64,000 nucleotides of DNA from Roseibium aggregatum (lineage in GTDB: Bacteria; Pseudomonadota; Alphaproteobacteria; Rhizobiales; Stappiaceae), in the NCBI RefSeq assembly GCF_017309185.1, contig NZ_JAEKJZ010000003.1:62001-126000 (forward strand), read 5' to 3'. The notes beneath the pieces are model-generated. The model saw only the letters and a program-made list of their open reading frames with translations. It searched no databases and was not told the DNA's origin. The position numbers were made by a program, and so were the translations under genes. Shown here one piece after another: positions 18,745 to 26,948 of this stretch. How positions within the stretch are numbered: the first letter of the stretch is position 1; each line of letters begins with the position of its first letter.

Positions 18745-19650
18745 TTGGAAAAGCTGCCCGGTGCGGGGACACATCTCATCGATATGGAGCTTTACCGCAC
18801 CTTTCTGGTGATTGCGGAAACGTCCAGTTTTACAAAGGCTTCAGAGCTGATCGGCCGAACGCCTTCGGCGGTTTCGATGCAGATCAAGAAGCTTGAATCA
18901 ATTCTGGGTGTCGCGGTTTTTGCAAGGGAGGGCCGCACCGTTCGCCTGACCCCGGAAGGCGAGGCTCTGATGGGATATGCGCGGCGCATCCTGATGCTGA
19001 ACGAGGAAGCGGTGTCGCTGTTTCTGTCGCCCGAGGTGGAGGGGGAGGTGCGGTTCGGCGCGCCGTCCGATTTCGGCACCCGCTTTTTGCCTAATATCCT
19101 GTCCCGCTTCGCGCGCTCCCATCCGGGCGTGAATGTGGACGTTCATCTGGACGGCAGTCCGAGACTGGGAGAGTTGGTCACTAAGGGCGAGCTGGATCTG
19201 GTGCTTTATACGGCCCGTCCCGGCACGGCCCTCGCGCAGGCCGGGCAAATCGTCTTTACCGAGCCGCTGGTCTGGGTTGGACTGGAAGGGGGCATTGCCT
19301 ACGAGCGCGACCCCTTGCCGCTCGCGGTTTCGACACCGGGCTGCCCCTGGCGCCGGGCCGCGCGCGTCGCGCTGGACGATGCGCAAAAGCCCTACCGGAT
19401 TTCCTACACGAGCTTTCACAGCGCAGGCCAGGAAGCGGCGCTGCTCGCCGACCTCGCGGTCGCACCGTTTCCGGCAAGCGTCGCCGGGCCGCCGCTTCAG
19501 GTGCTCGACGAGCGCCACGGCCTGCCGACAATCGGCGATTACCACATCATCATGGCGGAGGGGCCGCGCGCGGGCCGCGCCACCCACGCCTTCGCCGAGC
19601 ATGTCGAGGAGAGCTTCAAGGAGCTCAGTCTTGCCCCGAATGCGGCGTGA
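18745..19650 (+). CDS. LysR-family transcriptional regulator
   Basis: 301 residues if TTG 18745 is used; it lies 5 bases after GGAGG (18735-18739). GTG 18733 and ATG 18784 are alternatives, and ATG 18784 gives the usual LysR N-terminus MELYRTFLVIAETSSFTKAS. The HTH is TKASELIGRTPSAVSMQIKKLE, with the linker helix after it and RLTPEGEALMGYARRIL. The effector domain covers about residues 95-290. LysR proteins usually control divergent genes, which here would be the small frame to its left or the desaturase pair. Effector unknown. Confidence 0.92.
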   Translation: MEKLPGAGTHLIDMELYRTFLVIAETSSFTKASELIGRTPSAVSMQIKKLESILGVAVFAREGRTVRLTPEGEALMGYARRILMLNEEAVSLFLSPEVEGEVRFGAPSDFGTRFLPNILSRFARSHPGVNVDVHLDGSPRLGELVTKGELDLVLYTARPGTALAQAGQIVFTEPLVWVGLEGGIAYERDPLPLAVSTPGCPWRRAARVALDDAQKPYRISYTSFHSAGQEAALLADLAVAPFPASVAGPPLQVLDERHGLPTIGDYHIIMAEGPRAGRATHAFAEHVEESFKELSLAPNAA

Positions 19651-19843
19651 ACGGTTTGTTGCCGCGATTTCGTTTCCGGAGTGTCACGCGCCGGCAGATC
19701 AATGCTGCGGGCACCGGTACACCTGCGAGGGCTTCAGGACAAGATGGAAGTGTTTCATTTTAAGACATTCGTTAACGATGTTCTTTTTCAATCAGTGTAC
19801 TTCCGGGTGAAATCGGCGGAAAGACTGGCGTAAAAGTTAACGA

Positions 19844-19879
19844 ACAGTTAGGATTCACGGTAAAGAAAGTCCTAACTGT
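19844..19879 (+). promoter_or_regulatory. 10-bp hairpin in the leader of the small secreted protein
   Basis: ACAGTTAGGA (19844-19853) pairs perfectly with TCCTAACTGT (19870-19879), loop 16 bases. The 3' arm ends one base before GAGATG, the likely ribosome-binding region of ATG 19890. It has no T tract, so a role in mRNA stability or translation, or a dyad operator, is likelier than termination. Confidence 0.55.
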
Positions 19880-19889
19880 GAGATGCGTC

Positions 19890-20195
19890 ATGACAATTCT
19901 TCGCGAAACGCTTCTGGCGGCCGGTCTGGTCGCAGTGCTTGGAACCGCCGCTCATGCGGAAAGCGGAACGATCCGCATCGTGCATGAGGAACCCTATGGC
20001 GCGATCGTCACCAAGGAAGCCGGCGTGCTCGTCTTCCGCGGCCTGCCGCCGACCCGCAAGGTCATCGTCAATCCGGACGGCAAGACCCCGCTGGAACTGA
20101 AGCAGACCGAAGTCAACGAGACCAACGTGGTGCTGTTCTCCAGCCAGGCCGACTACGCACGGAACCTGGGCGCGAAGATTATCCGGCTCAAGTAA
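19890..20195 (+). CDS. Small secreted protein, unknown function
   Basis: 101 residues from ATG 19890. The N-terminus MTILRETLLAAGLVAVLGTAAHA is a signal peptide with an AHA cleavage site. The mature 78 residues (ESGTIRIVHEEPYGAIVTKE ... KIIRLK) look like a small beta-rich domain with no cysteines. An in-frame GTG at 19878 lies inside the hairpin's 3' arm and is less likely. I do not recognise the family. It is transcribed alone, between LysR and the dimethylglycine-dehydrogenase-like gene. Confidence 0.7.
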   Translation: MTILRETLLAAGLVAVLGTAAHAESGTIRIVHEEPYGAIVTKEAGVLVFRGLPPTRKVIVNPDGKTPLELKQTEVNETNVVLFSSQADYARNLGAKIIRLK

Positions 20196-20242
20196 ACTGG
20201 CGACACCGCGACATTTTTGCGGTGCAATCCTACACGCCATTA

Positions 20243-20393
20243 GTCATTGCAGGGCTTGACCCTGCAATCCATGCCGTTTCCTGTCCTCAGATTGAAAGAC
20301 CGGGTCCTGTGGCTGATCCGGCCGGGCCAATATTGGCGTCCTTCAGGTCCGAAATGGAACGGCATGGATGCCATGGTCGAGCCATGGCATGAC
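20243..20393. repeat. Head-to-head pair of 36-base palindromic units
   Basis: Unit 1 (20243-20278) and the reverse complement of unit 2 (20358-20393) are both 36 bases, both begin GTCAT and both end ATCCATGCCGTT. Between these ends each has a perfect 7-base stem around a 5-base loop: TGCAGGG/CCCTGCA in unit 1 and GCCATGG/CCATGGC in unit 2. The stems differ by paired compensatory changes. This is a REP/BIME-like intergenic element in the gap before the dimethylglycine-dehydrogenase-like gene's 3' end. Confidence 0.75.
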
Positions 20394-20424
20394 GAGAAGA
20401 GATGTTGTGCGGGGACCTGCGCCT

Positions 20425-22860
20425 TCACATCCGCATGCGCTCCGCCTTCGGGTCGAACGGCGGCTCGGAGAGGATCGTGGCCTTGCGGCGGTCGCCGAGG
20501 ATTTCGACTTCGAAGGCACCGGCGCTCGTCTCGCCGGCAAACGCCGCCGGAATGTACCCCTGGGCAAGTGATTTGCCGACGAAATGGGCGTAGCCGCCGG
20601 AGGTGATCCAGCCGATCACCTTGCCCTCGTGCCAGACCGGTTCGTCGCCCATGACATCGGCGTCCGCGGCATCGACCGCGAAGCTGACCCTGAGCCGTTT
20701 CGGACCTTCGTCGAATTCCTTTGTTGCGGCTGCCTTGCCGATGAAATCGTCCTTCGACAGTTTCACGAAGCGGCCGAGGTCGGCTTCAAAGGGACCGTAG
20801 ACCGGGCGGAACTCGCGGAACCAGGTGCCGAAGTTCTTTTCAAGGCGCATGGAGAGCAGGGCGCGCATGCCGAAGTTGACGATGCCGAACTCTGCCCCGG
20901 CCTCCATCAGGGCTTCGTAGACCTGGCGCTCGTATTCCGGCGTCATCCAGATCTCGTAGCCGAGGTCGCCGGTGTAAGAGATGCGATTGACCTTGCAGGG
21001 CGCGTTTGCGACGTCCATCTCGCGGAAGTCCATGAAGCGGAAGGCCGCGTTGGAGACATCCTCGCCGGTGACCTTCGCCAGCACGTCGCGGGCCTTCGGG
21101 CCGGCGATGGACAGGCCGACCCAGCCCAGGTTCAGGGCCCGGATCGTGACGGAACCGTCCACCGGCAGATGCTTTTCGAACCAGCGCATGTGATAGACTT
21201 CGGCCTGGGACGAACCGAACATGTAGAATTTCTCGTCTGACGCGCGCGCTATGGTGAAGTCGCCGATCAGCTTGCCGTTGTCGTTGAGCATCGGCGTCAG
21301 GATGATCCGGCCTATCTTCGGCATGGTGTTGGTCATCAGGCGGTCGAGGTAGGATTCCGCACCCGGGCCGACGATTTCGTATTTGGCGAAGTTCGCGATT
21401 TCCGTGATGCCGACGCTTTCGCGCACCGCCCGGCATTCCGCGCCGATGTGCTCGAAGTCGTTGGAGCGGCGGTAGGAGACGATGTCCTTCGCCTCGACGC
21501 CTTCAGGCGCGAACCAGAGCGGTGTTTCCAGGCCCCAACTGTCGCCCATGACGGCGCCTTGCGCCAGCATGCGGTCGTAGAGCGGTGTCGTCTGGTGCGG
21601 CCTTGCTGCGGGCAGTTCCTCGTTCGGAAAGCGGATGCGGAAGCGGCGGCGGTAGTTCTCCTGCACCTTCTTGTTGGTGTATGAGAGCGTCGCCCAGTCG
21701 CCGTAGCGGGCCACGTCCATGCCCCAGATGTCGTAACCCGGGTCGCCGTTGACCATCCAGTTGGCCAGCGTCAGACCAACGCCGCCGCCCTGGCTGAAGC
21801 CGGCCATGACGGCGCAGGCGACCCAGTAGTTCCTGAGCCCCCGGACCGGTCCGACAAGCGGATTGCCGTCGGGGGCGAAGGTGAAGGGGCCGTTGATGAT
21901 CTGCTTGATGCCGGCGTTCTGCAGTGCCGGGAAGTGCTCGAAACCGACCTCCAGTTCCGGCGCGATCCGGTCGATGTCGGGGGCGAGCAGTTCGTGGCCG
22001 AAGTCCCAGGGTGTCTGGCGCGGGCTCCAGGGACGGCAGTTCTGCTCGTAGGTGCCGAGCAGGATGCCCTTGCCTTCCTGGCGGGTGTAGATCTCGCCGC
22101 CGAAATCGAGAACGCCGATCAGTTCCTTGCCGGTCTCCCTGTTGTGTGTGGTGACCTCTTCCATCTCCTCGGTCAGGAGGTACATGTGTTCCATGGCGAG
22201 CAAAGGCAGTTCTAGCCCGACCATGCGGCCGCATTCACGGGCCCAGAGACCGCCGGCGTTGACCACGTGCTCGGCATGGATCGTGCCCTTGTTGGTGATG
22301 ACATCCCAGGTGCCGTCCGGTGTCTGGACCAGCTCCTCGACCTTGGTGTGCCGGTAAACCGTGGCGCCGTTGACGCGGGCGGCCTTGGCGTAGGCATGGG
22401 TGGTGCCGGAAGGGTCGAGATGACCTTCGACGGGATCCCACAGCGCGCCGATGAAGTGCTTCTCCTCCAAGAGCGGGAACATCTTCTTGGCCTCGGAGAC
22501 GGAGATCAGCTCCAGGTCCATGCCGAGATAGCGGCCCTTGGCCTGGGCGAGGCGCAGGAAATCCATGCGTTCGGGCGTGTCGGCCAGCATGACGCCACCG
22601 GTCAGATGCAGCGAGCAGGACTGGCCGGAGATCTCTTCCAGTTCCTTGTAAAGCTCCACCGTATAGGTCTGAAGCTGGGCGACGTTGGGGTCGCCGTTGA
22701 GCGTGTGGAAGCCGCCGGCGGCATGCCAGGACGAGCCGGAGGTCAGTTCGTCGCGTTCCACCAGCACCACATCCTTCCAGCCGAGCTTGGTCAGGTGATA
22801 AAGCACGCTGCAGCCGACGACGCCGCCACCGATGACAACAACCTGGGTATGGGTCTTCAT
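20425..22860 (-). CDS. Dimethylglycine/sarcosine dehydrogenase-like flavoprotein (DAO-FAO-GcvT)
   Basis: 811 residues. The N-terminal DAO domain has VVVIGGGVVGCSVLYHLTKLGW, and SGSSWHAAGGFHTLNGDPN contains the His that carries covalent FAD in dimethylglycine dehydrogenase. A central FAO_M-like segment follows (about 380-430). The C-terminal half (about 430-800) is GcvT-like: FAKYEIVGPGAESYLDRL, ALNLGWVGLSIAGPKARDVL, and ends with the GcvT beta-barrel (SGGYAHFVGKSLAQGYIP). Such enzymes oxidatively demethylate N-methyl amines and pass formaldehyde to tetrahydrofolate. It lies 70 bases downstream of the MttB homologue on the same strand, so both probably work in betaine or methylamine demethylation. 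Confidence 0.93.
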   Translation of the reverse strand: MKTHTQVVVIGGGVVGCSVLYHLTKLGWKDVVLVERDELTSGSSWHAAGGFHTLNGDPNVAQLQTYTVELYKELEEISGQSCSLHLTGGVMLADTPERMDFLRLAQAKGRYLGMDLELISVSEAKKMFPLLEEKHFIGALWDPVEGHLDPSGTTHAYAKAARVNGATVYRHTKVEELVQTPDGTWDVITNKGTIHAEHVVNAGGLWARECGRMVGLELPLLAMEHMYLLTEEMEEVTTHNRETGKELIGVLDFGGEIYTRQEGKGILLGTYEQNCRPWSPRQTPWDFGHELLAPDIDRIAPELEVGFEHFPALQNAGIKQIINGPFTFAPDGNPLVGPVRGLRNYWVACAVMAGFSQGGGVGLTLANWMVNGDPGYDIWGMDVARYGDWATLSYTNKKVQENYRRRFRIRFPNEELPAARPHQTTPLYDRMLAQGAVMGDSWGLETPLWFAPEGVEAKDIVSYRRSNDFEHIGAECRAVRESVGITEIANFAKYEIVGPGAESYLDRLMTNTMPKIGRIILTPMLNDNGKLIGDFTIARASDEKFYMFGSSQAEVYHMRWFEKHLPVDGSVTIRALNLGWVGLSIAGPKARDVLAKVTGEDVSNAAFRFMDFREMDVANAPCKVNRISYTGDLGYEIWMTPEYERQVYEALMEAGAEFGIVNFGMRALLSMRLEKNFGTWFREFRPVYGPFEADLGRFVKLSKDDFIGKAAATKEFDEGPKRLRVSFAVDAADADVMGDEPVWHEGKVIGWITSGGYAHFVGKSLAQGYIPAAFAGETSAGAFEVEILGDRRKATILSEPPFDPKAERMRM

Positions 22861-22929
22861 GAATTTCGCTCCGGAGAGACCCGCTCCTTGATGACGGGTT
22901 CAAAGTTCAAAGTGACTGTGAGTTCACGA

Positions 22930-24507
22930 TCAGAAATCGGTCGGCGCACCGCCTTCGGCCTTGCGTTTCTCGACGAAGGCCGTGAGTTCCTCGTCGATCG
23001 CCGGGTCGAGGGCAGGCTGCTCGTAGGCTTCAAGCGCCATCTTGTAGAGCCTGTTCGCCTTGTCATGGGCGGTCGGGCTGCCGGCTTCCGCCCAGGTCTC
23101 GTAATTGCGCCAGTCGGAGACAATCGGCGCGTAGAAAGCGTCCTTGTACCGGGCCTGGGTGTGCTCCGTGCCGAAGAAATGTCCCGCCGGTCCGACCTCG
23201 CGGATCGCCTCCACCGCAAGTGCCTCTTCCGAGACGTCGAGCGGGGTCAGATATTCGGCGATCTTCTGCAAGAGGTCGATGTCGGTGATGAATTTCTCGA
23301 ACCCGGCGCTCAGGCCGCCTTCCAGCCAGCCCGCCGCGTGCTTTATGAGATTGCCGCCGCCCTTGAGCGCCCCCCAATGCGACAGGGTCGTTTCCAGGGC
23401 TGCCTGATAGTCCACGGTGTTTGCGGCGCAGACGCCGGAGGAGCGGTAGGGCAAGTCATTGCGGCGCGCGAGCTGTCCGCCGACAATGGCCGCCTTCATG
23501 TATTCCGGCGTGCCGAAGGCCGGCGCGCCGGATTTCATGTCAACGTTCGAGGTGAAACCACCATAGACGACCGGCGCGCCCGGTCGCACGATCTGGGCGA
23601 AGGCGATCCCGGCGAGCGCCTCGGCGTTCTGCAGAGTCAGCGCGCCGGCGATGGTGACCGGAGCCATCGCGCCGGCGAGCGTGAAGGGCGTGACGATGGA
23701 GACCTGTCCCGCCCTGGCCATTTCGATGAGACCCTGCAGCATGGGGGTGTCGAGGCGCAGCGGGGACGACGTGTTGATGACGGAGGCAACGCACGGGGTG
23801 TTGTTGAACTCATCCGGGCTGAGGCCATGGACGATCCGGGTGATCTCCAGCCCGTCGAGATTGCGTTCCTTGCCCAGCGAATAGATGTGATAGACCTTGT
23901 CGGTCAGGCGTGCCTGGTCGGCAACGCAGTCGAGGTGGCGGACGGACGCATGGAGGTCCACCGGTTCGACCGGATAGCCCATGGTGCAATGTATGATGTT
24001 GAAGAACTGGGCGAGCTTCAGGAAGTTCCGGTAATCCTCCTGGTTGCCCGGTCTGCGGCCCTTGTCCCGGTCCACGGCGTTGGGAGCGCTGGCCACACAG
24101 GAAAAGGCGACCGCGTTGCCGCCGATCTGAAGGTCGTGCGCGCGGTTGCGCGCGCGAATGGTGAATTCGCCAGGAGCCCTGGCGACAAGTTCCTCCACCA
24201 GCGCGCGGTCCATGCGCACGCGGTCTCCGCCCGGATTCACATCCGCTCCGGCATCCTTCAGAAGTGCCTTTGCCTCCTCGTGCAGGAAGTCGATGCCGAT
24301 TTCCTCAAGAACGCGCATGGAGGCATCGTGGATCGCTTCGAGCTCGTCGGCGGACACGGCTTCCAGAGGCGGAAAAAGGTTTCTGGGCTGCTTGAACGGT
24401 TTTTGCGGAAAAGGGTCGGGACCGGCCTTGTCGCCGCCCCTGCGCCGCCGGCCGCGGCGTGTTGGAGGCAGGGCGCTCAGATTTGCCGTGTCGATGTCAG
24501 CCGTCAT
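22930..24507 (-). CDS. MttB-family (trimethylamine/betaine) methyltransferase, non-pyrrolysine
   Basis: 525 residues. After a basic N-terminal tail (RRGRRRRGGDK) the TIM-barrel MttB domain runs from about residue 40 to the end. No in-frame amber codon interrupts the gene, so it belongs to the non-pyrrolysine branch, whose studied members (MtgB, MtpB, MtcB) demethylate quaternary amines such as glycine betaine, proline betaine or carnitine onto a corrinoid protein. Recognisable segments include HCTMGYPVEPVDLHASVRH, GGNLIKHAAGWLEGGL and HFFGTEHTQARYKDAFYAP. The dimethylglycine-dehydrogenase-like gene follows 70 bases later. No corrinoid protein or activase lies in the window. Exact substrate unknown. 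Confidence 0.9.
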   Translation of the reverse strand: MTADIDTANLSALPPTRRGRRRRGGDKAGPDPFPQKPFKQPRNLFPPLEAVSADELEAIHDASMRVLEEIGIDFLHEEAKALLKDAGADVNPGGDRVRMDRALVEELVARAPGEFTIRARNRAHDLQIGGNAVAFSCVASAPNAVDRDKGRRPGNQEDYRNFLKLAQFFNIIHCTMGYPVEPVDLHASVRHLDCVADQARLTDKVYHIYSLGKERNLDGLEITRIVHGLSPDEFNNTPCVASVINTSSPLRLDTPMLQGLIEMARAGQVSIVTPFTLAGAMAPVTIAGALTLQNAEALAGIAFAQIVRPGAPVVYGGFTSNVDMKSGAPAFGTPEYMKAAIVGGQLARRNDLPYRSSGVCAANTVDYQAALETTLSHWGALKGGGNLIKHAAGWLEGGLSAGFEKFITDIDLLQKIAEYLTPLDVSEEALAVEAIREVGPAGHFFGTEHTQARYKDAFYAPIVSDWRNYETWAEAGSPTAHDKANRLYKMALEAYEQPALDPAIDEELTAFVEKRKAEGGAPTDF

Positions 24508-24724
24508 GGTTTCCGCCGTTGTTGGTCGTCAGGGCGCCGGGACGTGCCATGCGCTCAGGTTTCGCCGGTTCGAACGAAACTAGCGGAGGCAGGGTCTTTT
24601 GCGGGCAGTCTGGGAACGACGGTGAGTGCTTCAACTCCGACATCGGGCCGTGCCGGCTGGCCCATGCTGTCTCTGTCGGCAAACTAGAGCTTGACGTCCG
24701 CCGTCTTCGAAGCGATCAGGACCG

Positions 24725-25666
24725 ATGAACCTGTCGAAAGGATTTTCCGTGAGCGCGCGGCTTTCAGATTCGGATTTGCTGACTTTTCTGAAGACCCTGC
24801 TTCCGGTGACGGACTGGCAGGCGGCGCGCCTGAGACCGTTGCCGGTCAGCTACACCAGCCGCTTCTGGCGCCTGGACACGCCGGACCGCCTCTACATGGT
24901 CAAGGAGTTCTTTCCCGGCGCGGAAAACAACCTGCTCTATCCGACCCTGCCGTATCAGGAAGCCGATGCGCTCAGCGGGCTGGCGAAGCACGCTCTTGCT
25001 CCGGAGCTTGAGGCCTTCGCGGAAAGTCCCGCCGGAACGCCGGTCCTGATCTATGGCTATGCGCCGCCGGTCTCCGATGAAATCGACGTGGGCGAGGCCG
25101 CGGAGCTGATCGGGCGGCTGGCGTCCCTTTCCGGACCGGTGCCGGGTCATCACGAGGTTCCGGCCGGCTTTCACGAGGTCCTTGACCAGGGGGATGCCAT
25201 GTTGGCGGCCATTCCCGACAGCCGCAAGGCGGTCAACCTGAAGCGGCTGCGCCCGGAGAGCGGTTCGGTGCAGCGATGTCCGGTCGAACGCTTGCTGATC
25301 CACCGCAGCTTCTGTCTCGGCACCATTCTGGCGACGGGCGAGGGCGCGCGCCTGATCGACTGGCAATTCGCCGGCCTCGGCGATCCCGTCGAGGATATCG
25401 TCTGCTTCGTTTCGCCCGGCCTTGCCACGCTCTACGGCGTTCATCCTCTGGTCGCCCATGCGGAAGACTTGTTCCTGAAGCACTATCCGGACCGGGGTAC
25501 GGTGAGCCGCTTTCTTGAAGAACGGAGTGCCTATCACTGGCGGTTCGCAGCCTATTGCCTGCTGCGCAACGAGACGCTGATGCTCGAAAACGCTCCCGCC
25601 GCGCGGGCCTACGGCCGCGCGCTGGAGGAAGAAGTGGATCTTCTGCTCCGGCTCCGCGGCAGGTAG
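24725..25666 (+). CDS. APH/choline-kinase-fold protein with degenerate catalytic motif
   Basis: 313 residues from ATG 24725; GTG 24749 has the better ribosome-binding site (AAAGGA, 6-base spacing) and would remove 8 residues. The fold is that of aminoglycoside/choline phosphotransferases: YTSRFWRLDTPDRLYMVKEFF supplies the nucleotide lysine region, and ARLIDWQFAGLGDPVEDIVCF is the metal-binding DxD-equivalent segment. The catalytic loop reads HRSFCLGTIL where active enzymes have HxDxxxxN, so both the catalytic Asp and the metal Asn are replaced. It is probably inactive as a kinase or uses different chemistry. It is followed 56 bases later by an ABC ATPase gene on the same strand. Confidence 0.75.
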   Translation: MNLSKGFSVSARLSDSDLLTFLKTLLPVTDWQAARLRPLPVSYTSRFWRLDTPDRLYMVKEFFPGAENNLLYPTLPYQEADALSGLAKHALAPELEAFAESPAGTPVLIYGYAPPVSDEIDVGEAAELIGRLASLSGPVPGHHEVPAGFHEVLDQGDAMLAAIPDSRKAVNLKRLRPESGSVQRCPVERLLIHRSFCLGTILATGEGARLIDWQFAGLGDPVEDIVCFVSPGLATLYGVHPLVAHAEDLFLKHYPDRGTVSRFLEERSAYHWRFAAYCLLRNETLMLENAPAARAYGRALEEEVDLLLRLRGR

Positions 25667-25722
25667 GCTTGCCTGCGCCGGCGCTGACATCGATCTGTCA
25701 CACGAGCGCGATAACGGGAAGC

Positions 25723-26772
25723 ATGTCTATCGATCTGATTTCCGTTACAAAATCCTTCGGCTCCCACAAGGCGCTCAACGGCGTTTCCCTGTCCATCGAA
25801 GAGGGCACCTTTTTTGTCGTTCTGGGTCCTTCGGGATGCGGCAAGTCGACCTTGCTGCGCGCGATCGCGGGCCTCGAGCCGATCGATGCCGGCGAAATTT
25901 CGCTCGACGGTGAGCGTGTCGCGGCCGACAGGTTTCATCTGCCTCCGGAGGACCGGCAGGTGGGAGTGGTGTTTCAGTCCTACGCGCTCTGGCCGCACAT
26001 GAGTGTCGGCAGCAATGTCGCCTTTCCGCTTGAAACGGCGGGTGAAAAGCGCGGCACGGTCTCTGCCCGCGTCGCGGAGTGTCTGGAGACCGTGGCGTTG
26101 ACACCGTTCAAGAACCGGAAACCCGCCGAACTCTCCGGCGGCCAGCGGCAGCGGGTGGCGCTCGCGCGCTGCCTCGCCCAGGGCGCCGGCACGGTGCTGA
26201 TGGACGAGCCGCTCGCCAATCTCGATCCGCATCTGCGCAACGCCATGGAAGAGGAACTGGCGGCCTTTCACAAGGCCAGCGGTGCGACCACGCTGTTCAT
26301 CACCCACGACCAGCGGGAGGCAATGGCGCTGGCCGACAGGGTCGCGGTGATGTGGGACGGCGAGATCCTGCAGGCCGACGACCCGGACACGCTTTACCGC
26401 AGACCCGCCTCGAAGCGCGTCGCGGGTTTCATCGGCCGAAGCACGCTTGTTCCGGCGACGGTCGAAGCGGCGGACGGTCCACGGGCGCAGGTCTCCTTCG
26501 CGGGGCTTTCCATTGACGTCGAATGCCGTCCCGGAACCGCTCCCGGCGAGGCGACGCTGCTCATCCGTCCGGAACACGTCGTGCTGGCGACGGGCACGGA
26601 AGGGTTCGGCGCGACGGTCGAGCGGACGATTTACCGGGGCGGGCACTGGGAGGTTTTCGTCACCGTCGACGGATCCGGGCAGTCCCTGCTGATGACCCTG
26701 AACCGCAAGGCGATGCCCGGCGACCGGCTGCGCCTCGATATCCTGCGCGGATGGGTTTTGCCGGGAGAGTGA
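25723..26772 (+). CDS. ABC transporter ATP-binding protein, Fe(III)/polyamine/2-aminoethylphosphonate type
   Basis: 349 residues from ATG 25723, with GGGAAG just upstream; the frame is open further left but those residues are non-homologous. Walker A GPSGCGKST, signature LSGGQRQRVALARC, Walker B TVLMDEPLANLDPHLR and ITHDQREAMALADR are intact, and residues about 240-349 form the TOBE domain. The subfamily (FbpC/PotA/PhnT) serves single-chain or paired permeases for iron, polyamines or aminoethylphosphonate. The permease and binding-protein genes to the right lie on the opposite strand, so this ATPase is transcribed with the APH-fold gene and converges on its partners. Confidence 0.9.
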   Translation: MSIDLISVTKSFGSHKALNGVSLSIEEGTFFVVLGPSGCGKSTLLRAIAGLEPIDAGEISLDGERVAADRFHLPPEDRQVGVVFQSYALWPHMSVGSNVAFPLETAGEKRGTVSARVAECLETVALTPFKNRKPAELSGGQRQRVALARCLAQGAGTVLMDEPLANLDPHLRNAMEEELAAFHKASGATTLFITHDQREAMALADRVAVMWDGEILQADDPDTLYRRPASKRVAGFIGRSTLVPATVEAADGPRAQVSFAGLSIDVECRPGTAPGEATLLIRPEHVVLATGTEGFGATVERTIYRGGHWEVFVTVDGSGQSLLMTLNRKAMPGDRLRLDILRGWVLPGE

Positions 26773-26948
26773 AGTCTGTCGTTGGAAGGGCGAGGCCGCT
26801 GTTTTCATGCGGACAAGCACCCTCCTTCATTGGAGGCATTTGCATAACGTTGGCGACAAGGGGGCTTTCCATGCCTCCCGGCTCTCGCGCCGCTCGGCCG
26901 GGATAACCGGAGTGAGGTGGAAGGCTCCCCAGGTTCAAGCCAAAAACC

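Noticed and set aside
19763-19778. CtrA-like site (TTAA, spacer, TTAA)
   Set aside because: The spacer is 8 bases, while the CtrA consensus requires 7; only one half is good.
22267-24687. 806-residue open frame on the plus strand across the dimethylglycine-dehydrogenase-like and MttB genes
   Set aside because: Antisense shadow; the minus-strand frames carry complete domain motifs, this one none.
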